DNA from: Gamsiella multidivaricata
Taxonomy: Eukaryota; Mortierellomycota; Mortierellomycetes; Mortierellales; Mortierellaceae
Length of the DNA: 64,000 nucleotides
Direction of reading: 5' to 3'
NCBI RefSeq assembly: GCF_025024155.1
Contig: NW_026251734.1
Span: forward strand, 62,001-126,000
Shown: one piece after another, positions 35,560 to 48,335 of the stretch
Layout: each line of letters starts with the position of its first letter
Position numbering within the stretch: position 1 is the first letter of the stretch
Position numbers and translations under genes: made by a program
The notes under the pieces: model-generated
Seen by the model: only the letters and a program-made list of their open reading frames with translations
The model's database searches: none
Told to the model about the DNA's origin: nothing

Positions 35560-36270
35560 CACGTCATATATATCAGTCTTGCGTCTTCGACGACTACGAC
35601 GTCTTTTAGAAAAGAAGGACAAGTTCTTTGTAGTCCTACAACCCATAGTTGATATGTAATACGAGAGCATGTTTTCATATTCGCTTAGATAATACTCTTG
35701 TGCGCTCAGCACGACATACCCCAAGCTCTTTGCCTAGATAGTGCTGACAAATACGGGAGTATACATTAGACGTTCATCCTCTTTGGAACAGTAACACAAG
35801 ACACGCATTAGGACTTACTCTGATGGCAAGCCGTTTTTCAAGCGTTGAGTGCTTTGATGCCAGTCCGGTTTGAATGTTGAACGAGCCCAGGTCAAAGCAA
35901 AGAACTACATTGTTCCCAGCTGCCTTCCTCCTGCCTTGCGCAAGGTACCCCTGATGGAGTAATCCAAACATGCAATCTGCGCTTTTTTTTTTGCGTCCCA
36001 TGTCTTTTTTCTAAACCATTTGTGTCCATAAAAACAGGGCAAATAGTCCAGAACATTGATTTCGCTGCTAATGTTGTTGATGCTCAGAGAGTTGCTGCTG
36101 CTGCTGCCGTAGCTACTGGTTGTGCGTTCCAGGCGAGCCTTTGCCTTCTCTGCGGTCATATCGCCGTCAATGTGGACCTTGCAAGGCCTAAAATTCTCAA
36201 ACAGCTTCGATCCCAGGATGTGATCTACTTCGAGCGCACAGCCTTCACTAAAGTTCTTGGTCATCAAGGA
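35560..36270 (-). pseudogene. Degraded RuvC-nuclease-like (Fanzor/TnpB-type) gene
   Basis: Minus-strand fragments in order: a frame from 36267 with VDHILGSKLF, VLDYLPCFYGHKWFRKKTW and DAKKKAQIACLDYSIRGTL; after a one-base frame change near 35930, VLCFDLGSFNIQTGLASKHS; a GT-AG intron 35818-35734; then AKSLGYVVLSAQEYYLS. From memory the last two stretches follow a pattern of fungal Fanzor/TnpB-like proteins (GLG.F.T..GL.SKH, then A..LGY.VV...EYYTSKKCP.C). The zinc-ribbon cysteines expected right after EYYLS are missing and the frame is broken, so this is a remnant. Not confirmed by search. Confidence 0.4.
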
Positions 36271-37395
36271 AATTCACCTCAAACTGTGCGTTCGCCAGAG
36301 ATTTTGGACCCACGAAGCTTGGCGGGGGCCCACGCTTTTTTCGATTCCTGGTACAGGGAGTAACACCCATCTAAAAAGTACTTGTACTTTATGAGTATCT
36401 TTTCGACTTTTCTTTCTGCAACAAGATGAGGTCCTCGCCAGAAAGTGGTAAAGCTAATATGATTTTTCAACTCAGCACATTTACCATCAGTCTGCACTCA
36501 TCCTGATCCTCACCTCTGCAATAAAAAGTGGATTACCAATACGGGGAAGTATCACGTCAATGTTAAAGTTCGTTATCCTTTTCGTTAACAAGATGAATAC
36601 ATATGTCGAACGTCTTGTATGGCGGCGCGAAAAGCCTTGTAGCGGAGGAGGGCGAAGCGAGGGAGCTGTTTAACAGAAACTCGGTTAGAGCGGATGGCTA
36701 GGTGCTTTGTTCTTTGCGTAATGAAGTGTTCCGCTACAGAAAGATAAGATTGTTTACCAAGAACACGACAGTTAGTAGTGTCAGGCGAAGTTCAGATTTG
36801 AACGACTTTTAGCCGCTGATTGTGAACAGCCACGGGGAGGATGGAAAATAGGAGGATATGCAGAGTAGGCGAAAGCAGCGACAGTCGATAGAGAGCAGAG
36901 CAGACGGAATGATTTTGTAGTGTGCTGTGCTACGCGTCATCCTTAAGCATCGGTGCCTGATTTGCAGATGGCATCGCGCGATGGTCACAGCGAACCTTAA
37001 GCGCACTCAAAATTCTATCTTCAAGAGGATAGGCAGCGCGACAAGTATTTAAAGGAAAAACGAACGCGGTGTATTTGGGTTGTAGAATGGAGCCTGGAGC
37101 ACAGCATGGATAAAAATGGTCCCTTACTATCTTTTAGATGTTTGCCCGGCCATGGATCCCGGGATCCTCTTGTCTAGCATACAACGTTACACGAACCTTC
37201 TTTCAATCCTGTCCATCCTAAGATATAAATTTGTAGTTCCTCCTGCTTTTCTGTTAGCTCATGAACCTGCTTGCCAAGCAGATAACTCTCGTCCTACATC
37301 CCACCAGTCCCTGCTACGTATAGTTCCGCCGCTCCATCATATCCGCCGTCCTTAATGTTGTGTACATCCAGTCTAAAACAGAGAAAGGACCTTAC

Positions 37396-37804
37396 CTACA
37401 AGAGAGCTGGCTGCAAGGGAGCAGTCTCAATGTCGGTGTAAATTTCCTTGATGAACTGCTTTACGACTGGGGTGCTCAGAGTGGTTGAAGTCATTGTTGG
37501 CTCCGTACCAATGTCGACCAACCACTTTGCGAAAGGTCGGTTGAGCGGATCTTCCCTTGTTCGCATGTTCTCCCAAAATGACAATGTCTGTACGTGCGGC
37601 TGGTCTTTCGAGAGCTCTTGAGGCAGGCGTCCTCGATCTAGTCAGGGGCTCCTCGAGGCATTACTGGTAAGACTTGACGAGAATCACCCCAAAAATACGA
37701 TAACCTTGCCATCATATTGGACGACAGACTTCTGCATGATGTCGCGAAATGTGGCATCTACCGCTCCAAAGATATACTAGTGGTGCATTGGTGCCTCGTT
37801 CCAG
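37396..37804 (-). pseudogene. PIF1-like (Helitron-type) helicase remnant
   Basis: One minus-strand frame, interrupted by three stop codons, reads in order WNEAPMHH, FGAVDATFRDIMQK, YDGKVIVFLG and LSFWENMRTREDPLNRPFAK followed by WLVDIG. These correspond to the Walker-B DEAPM block, the GGKVIVFGGDF block and the L.ENMR...DPxN..FA.WL block of PIF1-family helicases of the kind encoded by Helitrons and related fungal repeats. The ATP-binding GKT segment upstream and the C-terminal half are not visible, so it is a short dead fragment. Confidence 0.65.
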
Positions 37805-38965
37805 AAGATAGCCTCTGCTTCATGTTTGTCTCTAATAGGTATCAGCCATCTGCCGCTTTGTCAGAGACGTATCAACAACTGGATCCTTCTCCCCCCTTCA
37901 AAACGTCGGCCTTTGCCGATTTTTTGGGGAAGCATGGACAGCAGGGCTCCTCTTCTCCTCCGGGACCTCAGTCTTCCTGCGCTTGGTTCGAGCTGCGCGA
38001 GCAACTGGAAAGGAGATTTTCGACTGGCCATTCACAAGGATTGCACTTGATGGAGCGCGCCGCTGGGTTCGTAAGGTGCAAACAAAAGAAAAGGAAGAAT
38101 GAGATGAACACACCTTAGACTACCCATTATGGTTATTACGATACGAAATGAGCGAGCGACATAGTGACATGAAATATCTTTTCAGGCGTACGTAGTAGGT
38201 CTGCGGTCGTGGTTTTTCTTGTACTATTCGCACTTGGGCATGTTGTAGGGGTTTCAGAGACAGATAGAGATAGAGATAGAGAAATGTTTTTATTTTTTGT
38301 TTTTCCTGGCTCTCGAGTCCATCGAGTCTATGAGGGAGAGAGGGGTCTGCGGAGCATCCTCTATCCAACTTTCAACTTGTGCGTGGATAAAGAGTCTTTG
38401 CGTTTTTATATACTTCATAGAACAATATAGAAGTCGAGTGTACATGCGTGGCTCCCTTGAAAGCTATACGTGTTTTTTTTATTGAAGGCTATATATTCAT
38501 GGCGGTAACTTGGAATGGTTGGGCTTGAGGTGCTGATGACAAGCACTTTCACCAACGCTCTTCTGCTTCCCGCTTTCTTTTCGGAGTGCATGTGCAACAA
38601 AAAGCACGCAGCAGCCTTTTCATATATTTTTCTAGTTGTCGGCCCCATCCAATCACATTGCTCATCGCGGGACAGGACACACGTACTTCTCTTCTGCTTC
38701 TTCTGCCACCCATCCTTTCCTCTTCAACTCCCCCCCTCCTCCTTCCTTCCTTCCATTCCCTCCATTGTTCCTTCCCTTCTTACCACCTTCCTTGCCACTC
38801 GCTCTCTTTTTCACTCGTAGCCTCAGTTCCTTCGTCGCTTGGACCTGCTGCTCCTTCTTCGTCTTCTTCCTCTTCACTCTCATTTCGCCTTTGTTCTTGG
38901 TCTCCATACCACTTCGCTCTCGCTTTTCTGTTCTTTCCTGACATATATATATATACCTTCACACA

Positions 38966-41604
38966 ATGGAAGAAACCGAGTCCAGTGTCCCTCAGCAGGC
39001 CATTCTCCTCACCATCCGTCCATCCTCGGGCTCAACCTTCACCACTGCCATCTCAACCGACTCAACCGTCCTCCAGCTCAAGGAGAAACTCGCCACCACA
39101 GACCTGCCCGCTGCCTCCATCCGACTTGTCTACTCCGGCAGAGTCCTCAAGGATGAGGATCAGCTTTCTGTCTATTGTAAGTTGCACCTTTGCTCATGTT
39201 TTGCTCAGTATCTCATGTTGTCAGCACCAAGAGCATTTGGAGTTCTACATGACACATGGCACATGGCATTCTAATGCTAGTAGTCCCCCTTTGTGTAATG
39301 ATGGCTGCAGAAACAAAAAAAAAAAAACCCCCTCCGTTTACGCAAGTGTTTTTTTCACTTCAGCTGTGCTTATACATATCTTTAACCCTCTGGCATTGGT
39401 ACCTCCCCCTCATAGCCATAAAGGAAGGTCACACCATCCACATGGTCAAGAGTGCAACAAACCGAGCCAACGAGCAAGCCGTCCAGACTGTTAGACCCAA
39501 CAGCAGCAACAATGCACCAGGACCAGAAGGATTCGATGAACACGTATGTTGCTGGATGAAAGACCATTGTTGTCGATCCAAATCCCTTTCCCCACTTCAA
39601 TCGGTTCTTTCTTTCTTTCTTTGCGGATCATCCACTTTCAAGGAGCGGACAGCAGACAAGCAGCAAAGAGAAACAGCACATGGGGTGGACATGGCACCAG
39701 TCATCATACCGGATTATCTCAGCAGCATGACAAGGGATAACCATGTGCGCCTAATGGCGCGATATACATGTCATCCAGTGGTGGCAATACGCAAGTGCAT
39801 CTGACGGTGTGGACAATCACAGGAGCTCAGCTGAACGATCACAAACCGCTCGCTATCGACACACTCGCACATACAGATATCCTCTCATCGGATTATTCTT
39901 TTCAGGTTGGGATCAACAGGATGTTAAATGGACTGTCAATCGGCACACTCACTACCACAGATTGTATTCCTACTATTGGCTGGTTTACTGACACTCTTCT
40001 TTTCCTGCTCATGTGGTGTCATTTATATCATGTAGGGCTTCATGTCGACTCTTCTTGAGAACCCGGCTATCAGAGTAAGCGGAGCTAACTGCCATGGACA
40101 CTTGCTTACATGCATAGGAAAAATGGCATGAAAAAGCAGGGCTTTTTTTAAATCGACAATCCCTCTTACATATCTACTTCTTGTGATAGGACATGATGGC
40201 GAATCCAGAAGTTGTCCGGAGGATGATGATGGCGAACCCACAGACACGTGAGGTCATGGAAAACAATCCTGAGGTTGCCCAGATGCTCAATGATCCTTCT
40301 TTCCTTCGCCAGGTAAAAGGGCAGCGCCTTCCATTTCATTCTTACCATTCTCAGAGGATTTTCATAATTATTAAAATGCTCACTCCCATTTCTGCATTCA
40401 TTACCTATGGATAGTCGTTGGACATGGCCAGAAATCCAAAGTTGATGAAGCAGGCATTGAGGAACAACGATCGGGCGCTTTCGAACTTGGAGATGATCCC
40501 CGGAGGGTTTAACCATCTACGTCGGATGTATCACAGTGTCCAGGAGCCCATGGAGGCCTCGAGAAGTGCGCCCGAGCCCTCAACGGATGACTTGAATGAA
40601 CGGTTTGCAGCCCGACTTAACGCAGACACCCGTCCACATGCTGGAGAACTCAATACCACGGCCCTCCCTAATCCATGGGCACCGCAGAGACCTCAGAGCA
40701 ATGCCTCCCGATGTAAGTCATCACTTTAGTGCGGGTCAGAAAATAGAGCTCTTCATCCAAAGAATCTTCGTGATATTAATCTGGAATGGTGTATCAATTG
40801 TAGCTCCATCAATGCTCATGGGAATGCCTGGCATGGGAGGAAATTCCCCAGGCGGGATAGGTGGATTCAGTCCTTTTGCCAATCCGTTTGCAGGACTGGA
40901 GGGACCCGGTGCTGGAGCAACAGGACAGTCTGGCAGCAACGCCAACCCTTTTGGGGCGATGATGGGTCAAAGGACGGGTGGGGGGTTCGGGAGCGGGTCC
41001 CAAGCGAACCCGTTTGGGTTCCCGGGCATGGGCGAAGGTTTCTCACCGATGGGCAATAACCCGGAGACGTTCCAACAGATGATGCAATTCAACCAGATGA
41101 TGAGGCAGATGCAACAGCAGCAACAGCAGCAGCAACAAGATTCGGCGCAATCTCCTATGCCTGGCTTCCCATCCTACCATTCAATGTGAGTCTCAATACA
41201 GCTTTTTTATTTTATTTTATATTTTTTCCTTCAATGAATTGCTGGCATATGTTTTCTAATGTTCTCTCTATATCTTTTTTTTTTATGCTCTTAGGTTCCG
41301 CGGAGCACCTTCAATTGTCCATCCAACCCATACCACCAGCACCCCATCTACTAATACTACCACTAATTCGACAACCAACGCCGCTACCACCACCACCAAT
41401 ACGACGACCAATGCCATTGCACCGGCTTCGATAGCTGCACCAACGACAACGGTGGCATCGATCCAACCGCCAGAAGAGCGGTTCGAGACGCAGCTGGCAT
41501 CACTGCGTGACATGGGCTTCTCAGATAACAACAGGAATGTGCGAGCACTGCTTGCCTCAGGAGGAGACGTTAATTCAGCCATAGAGTTCTTATTGAGAAT
41601 GTAA
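38966..41604 (+). CDS. DSK2: Ubiquilin / Dsk2 ubiquitin shuttle
   Basis: Carries ubiquitinated clients to the proteasome. Exons 38966-39176, 39416-39543, 40036-40074, 40190-40312, 40415-40712, 40804-41185, 41295-41604; 496 residues. An N-terminal ubiquitin-like domain (LTIRPSSGSTFTTAISTDST, LKEKLATTDLP, IRLVYSGRVLKDEDQL, KEGHTIHMVKS), a central Sti1-type region (DMMANPEVVRRMMMANPQTR, LDMARNPKLMKQALRNND, NLEMIPGGFNHLRRMYHSVQ), a Gly/Met/Gln-rich linker with polyQ, and a C-terminal UBA domain (ERFETQLASLRDMGFSDNNR, ALLASGGDVNSAIEFLL). The 492-nt gap after exon 2 is long for this genome; a small exon of the Gly-rich linker could hide there, though the direct splice keeps frame. Confidence 0.92.
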
Positions 41605-41880
41605 CATATCCACCACCAGGGCAATGAAAACAACATGAAAACAACTAACAACAAGCGAAACAGCAACAGCAACAGTAACAGAAAAACAAAGGACCACCCC
41701 GAATTTTGTGAAAAAGAATCATTATGTCCCCAGGAAACTCCACCATCGTAATAAATGTTGTTAATAAAAAGAACCTCAGGAACAACATTATTCTGTGCCT
41801 CTTTCCTCTGTATCTCCTCTTTGCTCATGAGTTTGTCAATTTGATGTAGAATATCAAATTGCCTGTAATACTTTGCTTTG

Positions 41881-44800
41881 CTACGGTACACTGTCCACAA
41901 CAAGCTCGTACAGGATCTGTAGAAGATCTTCAATACGTTCCTCGCCTCCCTTGTCGAGCATGGTTGCGAACCGTGGTGTGATGGCCACAGATCCGAGTCG
42001 AAGCACCGTCCTCTTGAGGGCGTCCCACACGAGGCCATGGAATGGGTGTTCTGAGAAGTAGATGCTGCCGTAGTGAGGGCTCGAGCAAGTCTCGTAGACC
42101 ATCAACAGACACTCCTGGATCGATTCTTCGTCATCGTTGCTGTCGTCCTGTACGGGGTCCATGTCTGACTGTTCCTGCTGCTGCTGCTGCTGCTGCTGAA
42201 GATTAGGCACTGCCAACTCGTTGCCAATATCAGTCTTGGGTCCACGATCCACACCTTGCTTCTGCGTCTCATGAGGTTCTTCAGAGCGTATGTCCACCTT
42301 TTGTTCCTCAGCTTTTGTGTCCAGCCGTTGCCTTTTCTCCTGAGATTCTTCAAGAGTTTCGTCTCGATCATGCTTAGCTTTCTGCCCTGCATCCTCCGGA
42401 AGTCCTCTACTCTCGCTTCGGGGGCTCGTCGATCTCATCAGGTTATACCACTTTAGCTCTCTTGTCCCAAGTGCTTGCAGGATCCAGTGCTCTGACAGGC
42501 GCTTCACGAACGTCACCATGAACCGTTCCGCACAAACCATCAACCGTAACACCAAATCAAACGGCAGATCCTCTGGTAGGAGTAGTCGCACCGTCATCCG
42601 CGATTCTCTCAAGACCTCCAATAGCATCTCGAAATCGTCCGGGTCCACATCCTGAATCCGGATATGCTGCTCCGAGGCTTCTTTGAAATCTCCAACGAGC
42701 AGCGTGTGAAAGAATGAAGACGCACGGGATAAGGCCAATCGATCAGGGAAGATCAGCACACGCTCCTCGACCATGAAGCTGACCGGGATGGGTCCTGTAG
42801 AGGACCCAAGCTCAGGCCCGTCATTACCGCGCAGAGTTACAGTGTGTCTCCCCCATTCCGTGGTTGTGATACTGTCATACGTTCGTAACAGCTCCTGGTG
42901 CTGCTGACGCCAATGATCGACATGCTTCCAACTCAGGGACTGGATCGCCAATCCGGCACTAAACCGTCGTAGCATCGCTTCTTCCTTTTGTGCGCTCATG
43001 TTCGCCTCGTTCTGTTCTGAACCCTCCATCCCCGCGGCTTGTTGATCGGCATCAACAAGATCGTATTCCATCTCAAGTGTCAGCATCCTGCAGACAACTC
43101 CGAAAACAGACTCCGAGTTCAATAACGCTGTCTTATCGATCCTCGAACCCCACGCCATCGAAGAATTCGGACCCGGCGGTTCAAGTGTGTAGAGAAACAC
43201 AAGTGCACAGTACTCCCGCATCCAGAATACTGTATCCGCCGTGTCGTTCGCATCCTGAAGGGAACGGTGTCCTCCGACATATTGATAGATGCGCTCGAAT
43301 TGATCCCGTAGAGGCGTCATGACTGTCCGGAAGTGTTGTATGAGCTGCTGATGGAAATTGTGTTGACGGGGCGTTGGTAAAATTCGGTCCGCAGGTTTAT
43401 TTACTCGATCTGAGTCCACTGCGATCTTAAGCTCGCCGATAGCCGGGCCCTCCGCTGTTAGAGACGTCCCATTGGATGCTGAGGCTGGGAGATAGAACAA
43501 GAAGAAGAAAATAAATAAAACCTCAATTCTGAATGCCCATATTACATAAGAGATCGTAAGATGGTTATAACGCCGCGCGTACCTTCAAAGCTCATCTTCG
43601 CGTTGTAAAAGTGCAGAGGCAGATCAGCCTCCAGGACGGCCGCAAAGAACTCTGTAAAGGTGTTGTTCGAAACCAGCGACTTGGCCAGATCTACCGCCGA
43701 CATCACCCTCATCAGACCTTCAAACAACGTCTTCTCTAACACCTCGCGTTCGCCGTCCACAAAGCTGGATATATCGCCATTACTGGCGCCACCACCCACG
43801 TTGCCGACTAGCGACCGCTCGACCATCATCCGGGTCAGCATCCAGATCGCCCCGGGCATTGTGATCAAGCGCTGCTGACACTCCTGGAACTGAGAAAGTT
43901 GTGCCAACACCAGAGCTGCTTCCACCAACAACGGGTCGTGTCTCTCGAAAAGTAGATGTCGAATTCTCCTGCCTCGTCCTCTATTCGTCTTGCCAGAGTT
44001 CAGCATAAGATCCATCGACCATTCCGTTTCTGGTGGAGCAAGGATGACAAGCAGCAGCGGAACGATTGAGGGTGTCGACAGGTTCGAATGGGATCCGGAA
44101 GCGACGGCAGAAGGCATCAACGAATTCCAAAGGCCGACCTCACTCAGAGAGACATTTAGCTCAATTGCTTGCACCAGGCCGAGGCGATCATACCAAAAGT
44201 TGTGAAGTGCGGCAAAGCACTTTTGTGCCACCATCAGGCTCAACGTATCGCTGGCACTGTATTTATTCGACTCCAGACTCTTCAAGCTGGCGCCGAGAAT
44301 AGCCACCAAGAAGGGCATCGATGGCCACCGCTCTCGCATGTTGATCCGTACGCTGGACTCGGTTCCGAAATACACCACCGAATCCAGTAATAGCAAGATC
44401 CGTTCCTTCACCCACTTTGCATTTGAGCTCCTGCGGCCAGTTACGTCCATGGTTGAATTGAGAAGAAGGATAGGTATCATCCTGAGTTGGTGCAATCGCG
44501 GTCCCAGGAGATCCGATAGTAGAGAATGTCCCCTGATATGGTGCTTCCAGAACAACCTGAAGACCTTTAGCGCCTTTACTCCCATGTCATCGTCCAACGT
44601 CTTTTCTGAATATTGATGCTCGCTCGTCGATCCCGCGTCGAATTGCTGTTCCAGAGGGATCATGATCGAGTCCACGAGCGCTGTATATCCTAGTGTCCAG
44701 TGGTCCATTGTTACATCCTCCAGTGCTGGTAATGGCGAGTCGCGGTTCAAGATCCATTGCAGAAGGTTGAGTGCGAGATGGCGTATCTTTCGCGCGGTTG

Positions 44801-46661
44801 TCTCGGCCAAGTGCTGTATCGCAAAGAGTCCTTGAATGTCTGACAGTAAGAGCACTAGGACATCCAACAATCGACTGTTCAGCACTAGACTGTCACCTTC
44901 TCGGGAGCCACCAGAGCATGCGACCATGATCCTCAGCATTGCCTCCAAGACACCCGGCCGTTCCTGGATAATCCGAATAGAGTACGAGGCCGGTCGTTTG
45001 CGCACAAGCAGGGGATCATCATCGTGCGTGAATGGCGGTGAAGCTGCTTGATCCAGGTTCGAGCCCTGGTCTGTCAATGGCAAAGTCGATTCCAATATCC
45101 CTTCCAAGAATTCAATCGTCCGGCGCATGATCACGACCCCGATAGGTGGATTCCCAACAAAGAGCGTGGCGTGATATTTCTTTGGCGTGACTATATTCTG
45201 AATTAGTTTGGAAAGATACTCCAGGATATAGCTCTGTTGCCTGATGTTGTCCGTGATCCTGTCCGAGTCGCTCTTCGAAGACATAGAGGGCTGTAGTGAA
45301 AATGTCGAGGATGATACCGGTGCCGGCATGCGGTCGCGTGGAATGATGTAGTATCCATACCAGGCCATCAAGGTGTCCGGAGCCGTGTTCATCATGTACG
45401 CCATCGCATCGTGTTGAAAGATCCAGCACCACCAGTATATACAGGCACTGATGACTAGCACCAATCGTTCGCCCGCCGGGACCAGCACCCGACCAAACAA
45501 CACAATATGCTGAACCGACCCCCAAAGATCCACCAACAGACTCATGTCGGTCGCCTCTTTCAACTTGCTCAGTTTGGCCGACGAGGACGACGGTATAGAC
45601 GATGCAGGAGGCGGCTTCCCAGCTTCCTGCAGGAACCACTGCAGCAGTGTCAATGCCTTTGAACGCGTCCCTATCGCTACCTCTAGATCCTTGCTCAGTC
45701 CTCTTGTCAGACCTCCGTTTGTACCACCATGGTGTCCTCCCTCTCCTGAATGCTGATTGTTGGCGTCCGAGGTATCCGAACCCTGATCAGATAGGTCCAA
45801 TGATTTTTCGCCCGTCAACAGCCGCAGATTGTTCCCAAGTGCCTTCAAAACAGGTTGTAATGACGCCAGCAGTTCCCAGGCCTGATTCATTTGCGCCAGA
45901 AATCGATGCGAGGTCAATATCCGGAGACCATATTCCTGCAGTTTGATCAACGGCGAATTTAGCAATGCTGCCAATCCTTGTGTTGCATCTACCATCAAAG
46001 GCGTCTTACTTCGATCTTGATCCAACTTCGTAGGCTGCTGCCCCTGTGTTGTCGCCAAACACAGTGTCATCATCTTTCGAAAGAGTGTTTCTGGGGGAAA
46101 TGGCGCGTCCTTGGTGAGCGGGTTGGTGCAGTGGCAGAGGATCTTTGCACATAGAAGCTGAACATCTGTCGAGTCGACTCGGGGGCCCAATGGCGCGATT
46201 CCGATCAGGATGGGTCTCAAAAGCGACTCGAGAATCTTTTCCTTGTGCTTGTCGTCGAGCAGCAGAGCTGCCTTGGCAGACGTCGACTGTGGATCTGGAG
46301 GTGATGTTGAGTGCGATATTGTAGCAATCAGGGCATCAGACGATCCGCCGTTTGTGACGTTGCTGTTTTGATTTCGACCATCGCCACTGCCGTTAATGTT
46401 GTCTGAAGTGTCGAGAACAACTTGGATAGCAAGCAAGGTATGTCTGATCTGGCTGCGGATGGATCCTTGCTGTAAAGTTTCAAGGGCTGCGGGACCTGCT
46501 TGTCGATCGTGGTATTTTTGCAGCTCGACTAGAAGCCAGTTGGAGAGCTCGCCAAGGAGGTGAAGTCGTCTGGCAGGCTCGAGTGAGGTGAGACAGACCT
46601 TGGTGGAGGACTTGGACCTGTCCTGACTCCGCAAAAGGTTGATGAGATCCGCTGTGCGCAT
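41881..46661 (-). CDS. Armadillo-like helical protein with C-terminal BTB domain (ARMC5-like layout)
   Basis: Two exons, 46661-43583 and 43484-41881, joined in frame (gtacgc...tctcccag); 1560 residues. The first 1050 residues are Leu-rich helical repeats without signal peptide or membrane segment, with disordered Ser/Asn inserts. Then, near residue 1240, comes a BTB fold: VSFMVEERVLIFPDRLALSR, FFHTLLVGDFKEASEQHIRI, DVDPDDFEMLLEVLR, LVLRLMVCAERFMV. It is followed by an acidic linker with polyQ and a final helical region. ARM plus BTB in this order resembles animal ARMC5, a cullin-3 adaptor that removes stalled RNA polymerase II; the resemblance is architectural only. The start is the first Met of the long frame; a short upstream coding exon is conceivable. 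Confidence 0.75.
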
Positions 46662-46874
46662 GAAAAGGCGTCAAAAAAGCGAGCGGGAGGGGAATGAGTA
46701 GAAAGCAACAGTTCAGCTTGGTCCCAGCTGGGCGTGTGCATCCACGTGATAATTTGGGCAACCATGGCCAAGAATCCTCTTGAACAAGCTTCCTTCATAC
46801 CTCTTCACTCTTACCACATCTATCTTGTTTCCCTTTTGCATCACTAGCTTTCATTCGACCTACACCTTGACCAC
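46662..46874. promoter_or_regulatory. 213-bp divergent promoter, ARM-BTB and calcipressin
   Basis: Two divergent ATGs lie 213 bp apart, so the genes must share promoter space. No clear TATA. Confidence 0.5.
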
Positions 46875-47985
46875 ATGATGTCAGAGTCAACCTCACCCTC
46901 ACCTTCTCTCCCGACAAATACTCTCATTGTCACCAACCTAGATGCACCCCACTTTGAGAAGGAGACCATGCTGAGGCTGAAAACCAAGGCAGAGTCCTTT
47001 GGCGAAGTCTACTACTTTGCACCCATCAAGTCCTTCTACCGTGTCTTTATCGTTTACAATTCGACCGCGGACGCCCAACAGGCTAAGGCGCAGCTCCACA
47101 CCACAGAGTTCGAAGGTGCCATCCTCCGCGTCTACTTTGGCCAGGTAATCGAAAATGCCTCTCTGTTCTGTTTCCCTTCAGCGTATTTATTTCTCTAGAG
47201 GACCATCAGCTCTGTGCATCATCTGTGCGCAATCGCTTACAAACGCTTTTCAAATGCTTTCAGTTGCTTTGTTTGTGGTCATATTCGTTTCGAATCTAAA
47301 CCAACCTTTGCTTTGCGGTGCGCACACGCAATTGAATTATGCTTTGTAGCACACAGAGATCTCCCACGACCCTGCAACACGCTATCTGCACCCACCGGAG
47401 CTCGAAAAGAACTGGCTGATATCTCCTCCGGGCTCACCACCCATAGGATGGACTCAGATTCGAGAGGATCCACCGAACTCCTTGCACCTGGCCGACGATC
47501 TGGTCAAGGCTTTGTTAGGGATGGGACAGCCCGTGTACCAATTGCCAAGGCCCGACGGCACCTTTGCGGATCGCTCGTATCTATTCGAGGAGGATGTCGA
47601 GCACTTTTCACTAGGCGAGCCTCAACACCCTCACACAGAATCACCGTCTTCGGAGTTCATTTCAGGAGAGACAGTAGAGGAGAACGTGAACAAGGAACAC
47701 GGGCCCTTGCAGAAGCAGATCCAAGGACTCAAGGTCGACACCCAACCATCATCAAAGAGCCGTTCTGCATCACCTCAGTCTGTCAGTTCGCCGGCTTCAT
47801 CTCTGCTTCGACCATGCACGCCCACGGTGGTGGCATTCTCACCTGCGAAGGAGTCTGAAGGCGATCAGCCATCTATCACTGTTCAGGATTGGGGTGTAGA
47901 TTCACCTTCGCCTTTGCCTCTGAAGCGACGGGGCACTCTCCCAAAGACAGCGTTCCCGACTGGACCTGTTCGACCATCGTCTTAA
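46875..47985 (+). CDS. RCN1: Calcipressin (calcineurin regulator)
   Basis: Binds and modulates calcineurin. Exons 46875-47144 and 47350-47985; 301 residues. An RRM-like N-terminal half (LIVTNLDAPHFEK, FGEVYYFAPIKSFYRVFIVY, ILRVYFGQ), then the family signature HTEISHDPATRYLHPPELEK, NWLISPPGSPPIGW (the LxxPPxSPPxGW calcineurin-inhibitor motif), a Ser/Pro-rich region and a C-terminal ITVQDW motif. The 205-nt intron sits exactly between the RRM-like half and the signature. Two adjacent Met codons open the frame; either may be used. Confidence 0.93.
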
Positions 47986-48290
47986 GCTGATTGCTAGTGT
48001 TGATACATCGTTGAAGTCGACATTTCCCTTCATATCCCCCTAGTCCACTCCTTTGCTCATTCCTTGTACTTTAAAAAGCCTTTGCAACATCATGATAAAC
48101 ATTTGCAGCCTGCATACATTGCTTGTGTGATGACAGTCTAATTGCTTTTTATTGACATGCATATGGAAACGACGCCTTGGATCGATCTGCATCATGCTAG
48201 TCAATGAAAATGACCCACATTGACTTTGGTTTTGATGTTACGCCTTGAATGCGAATGCCCTCCTGCGCGCGTGTGCGCTTTCCCTCTCTT

Positions 48291-48335
<45 letters not shown>

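Larger units (their letters stand above)
35494..38965. other. Gene-poor region with decayed mobile elements
   Basis: About 3.5 kb between the RCC1-like and ubiquilin genes without an intact gene. It contains a Fanzor/TnpB-like remnant (35560-36270), a PIF1-type helicase remnant (37396-37804), a GATAGA microsatellite near 38263-38281 and, after about 38690, the pyrimidine-rich leader of the ubiquilin gene. I see nothing identifiable in 36500-37390. Confidence 0.6.

Noticed and set aside
37717..38118. 133-codon plus-strand open frame
   Set aside because: It overlaps the better-supported minus-strand helicase remnant at one end and shows no family features.
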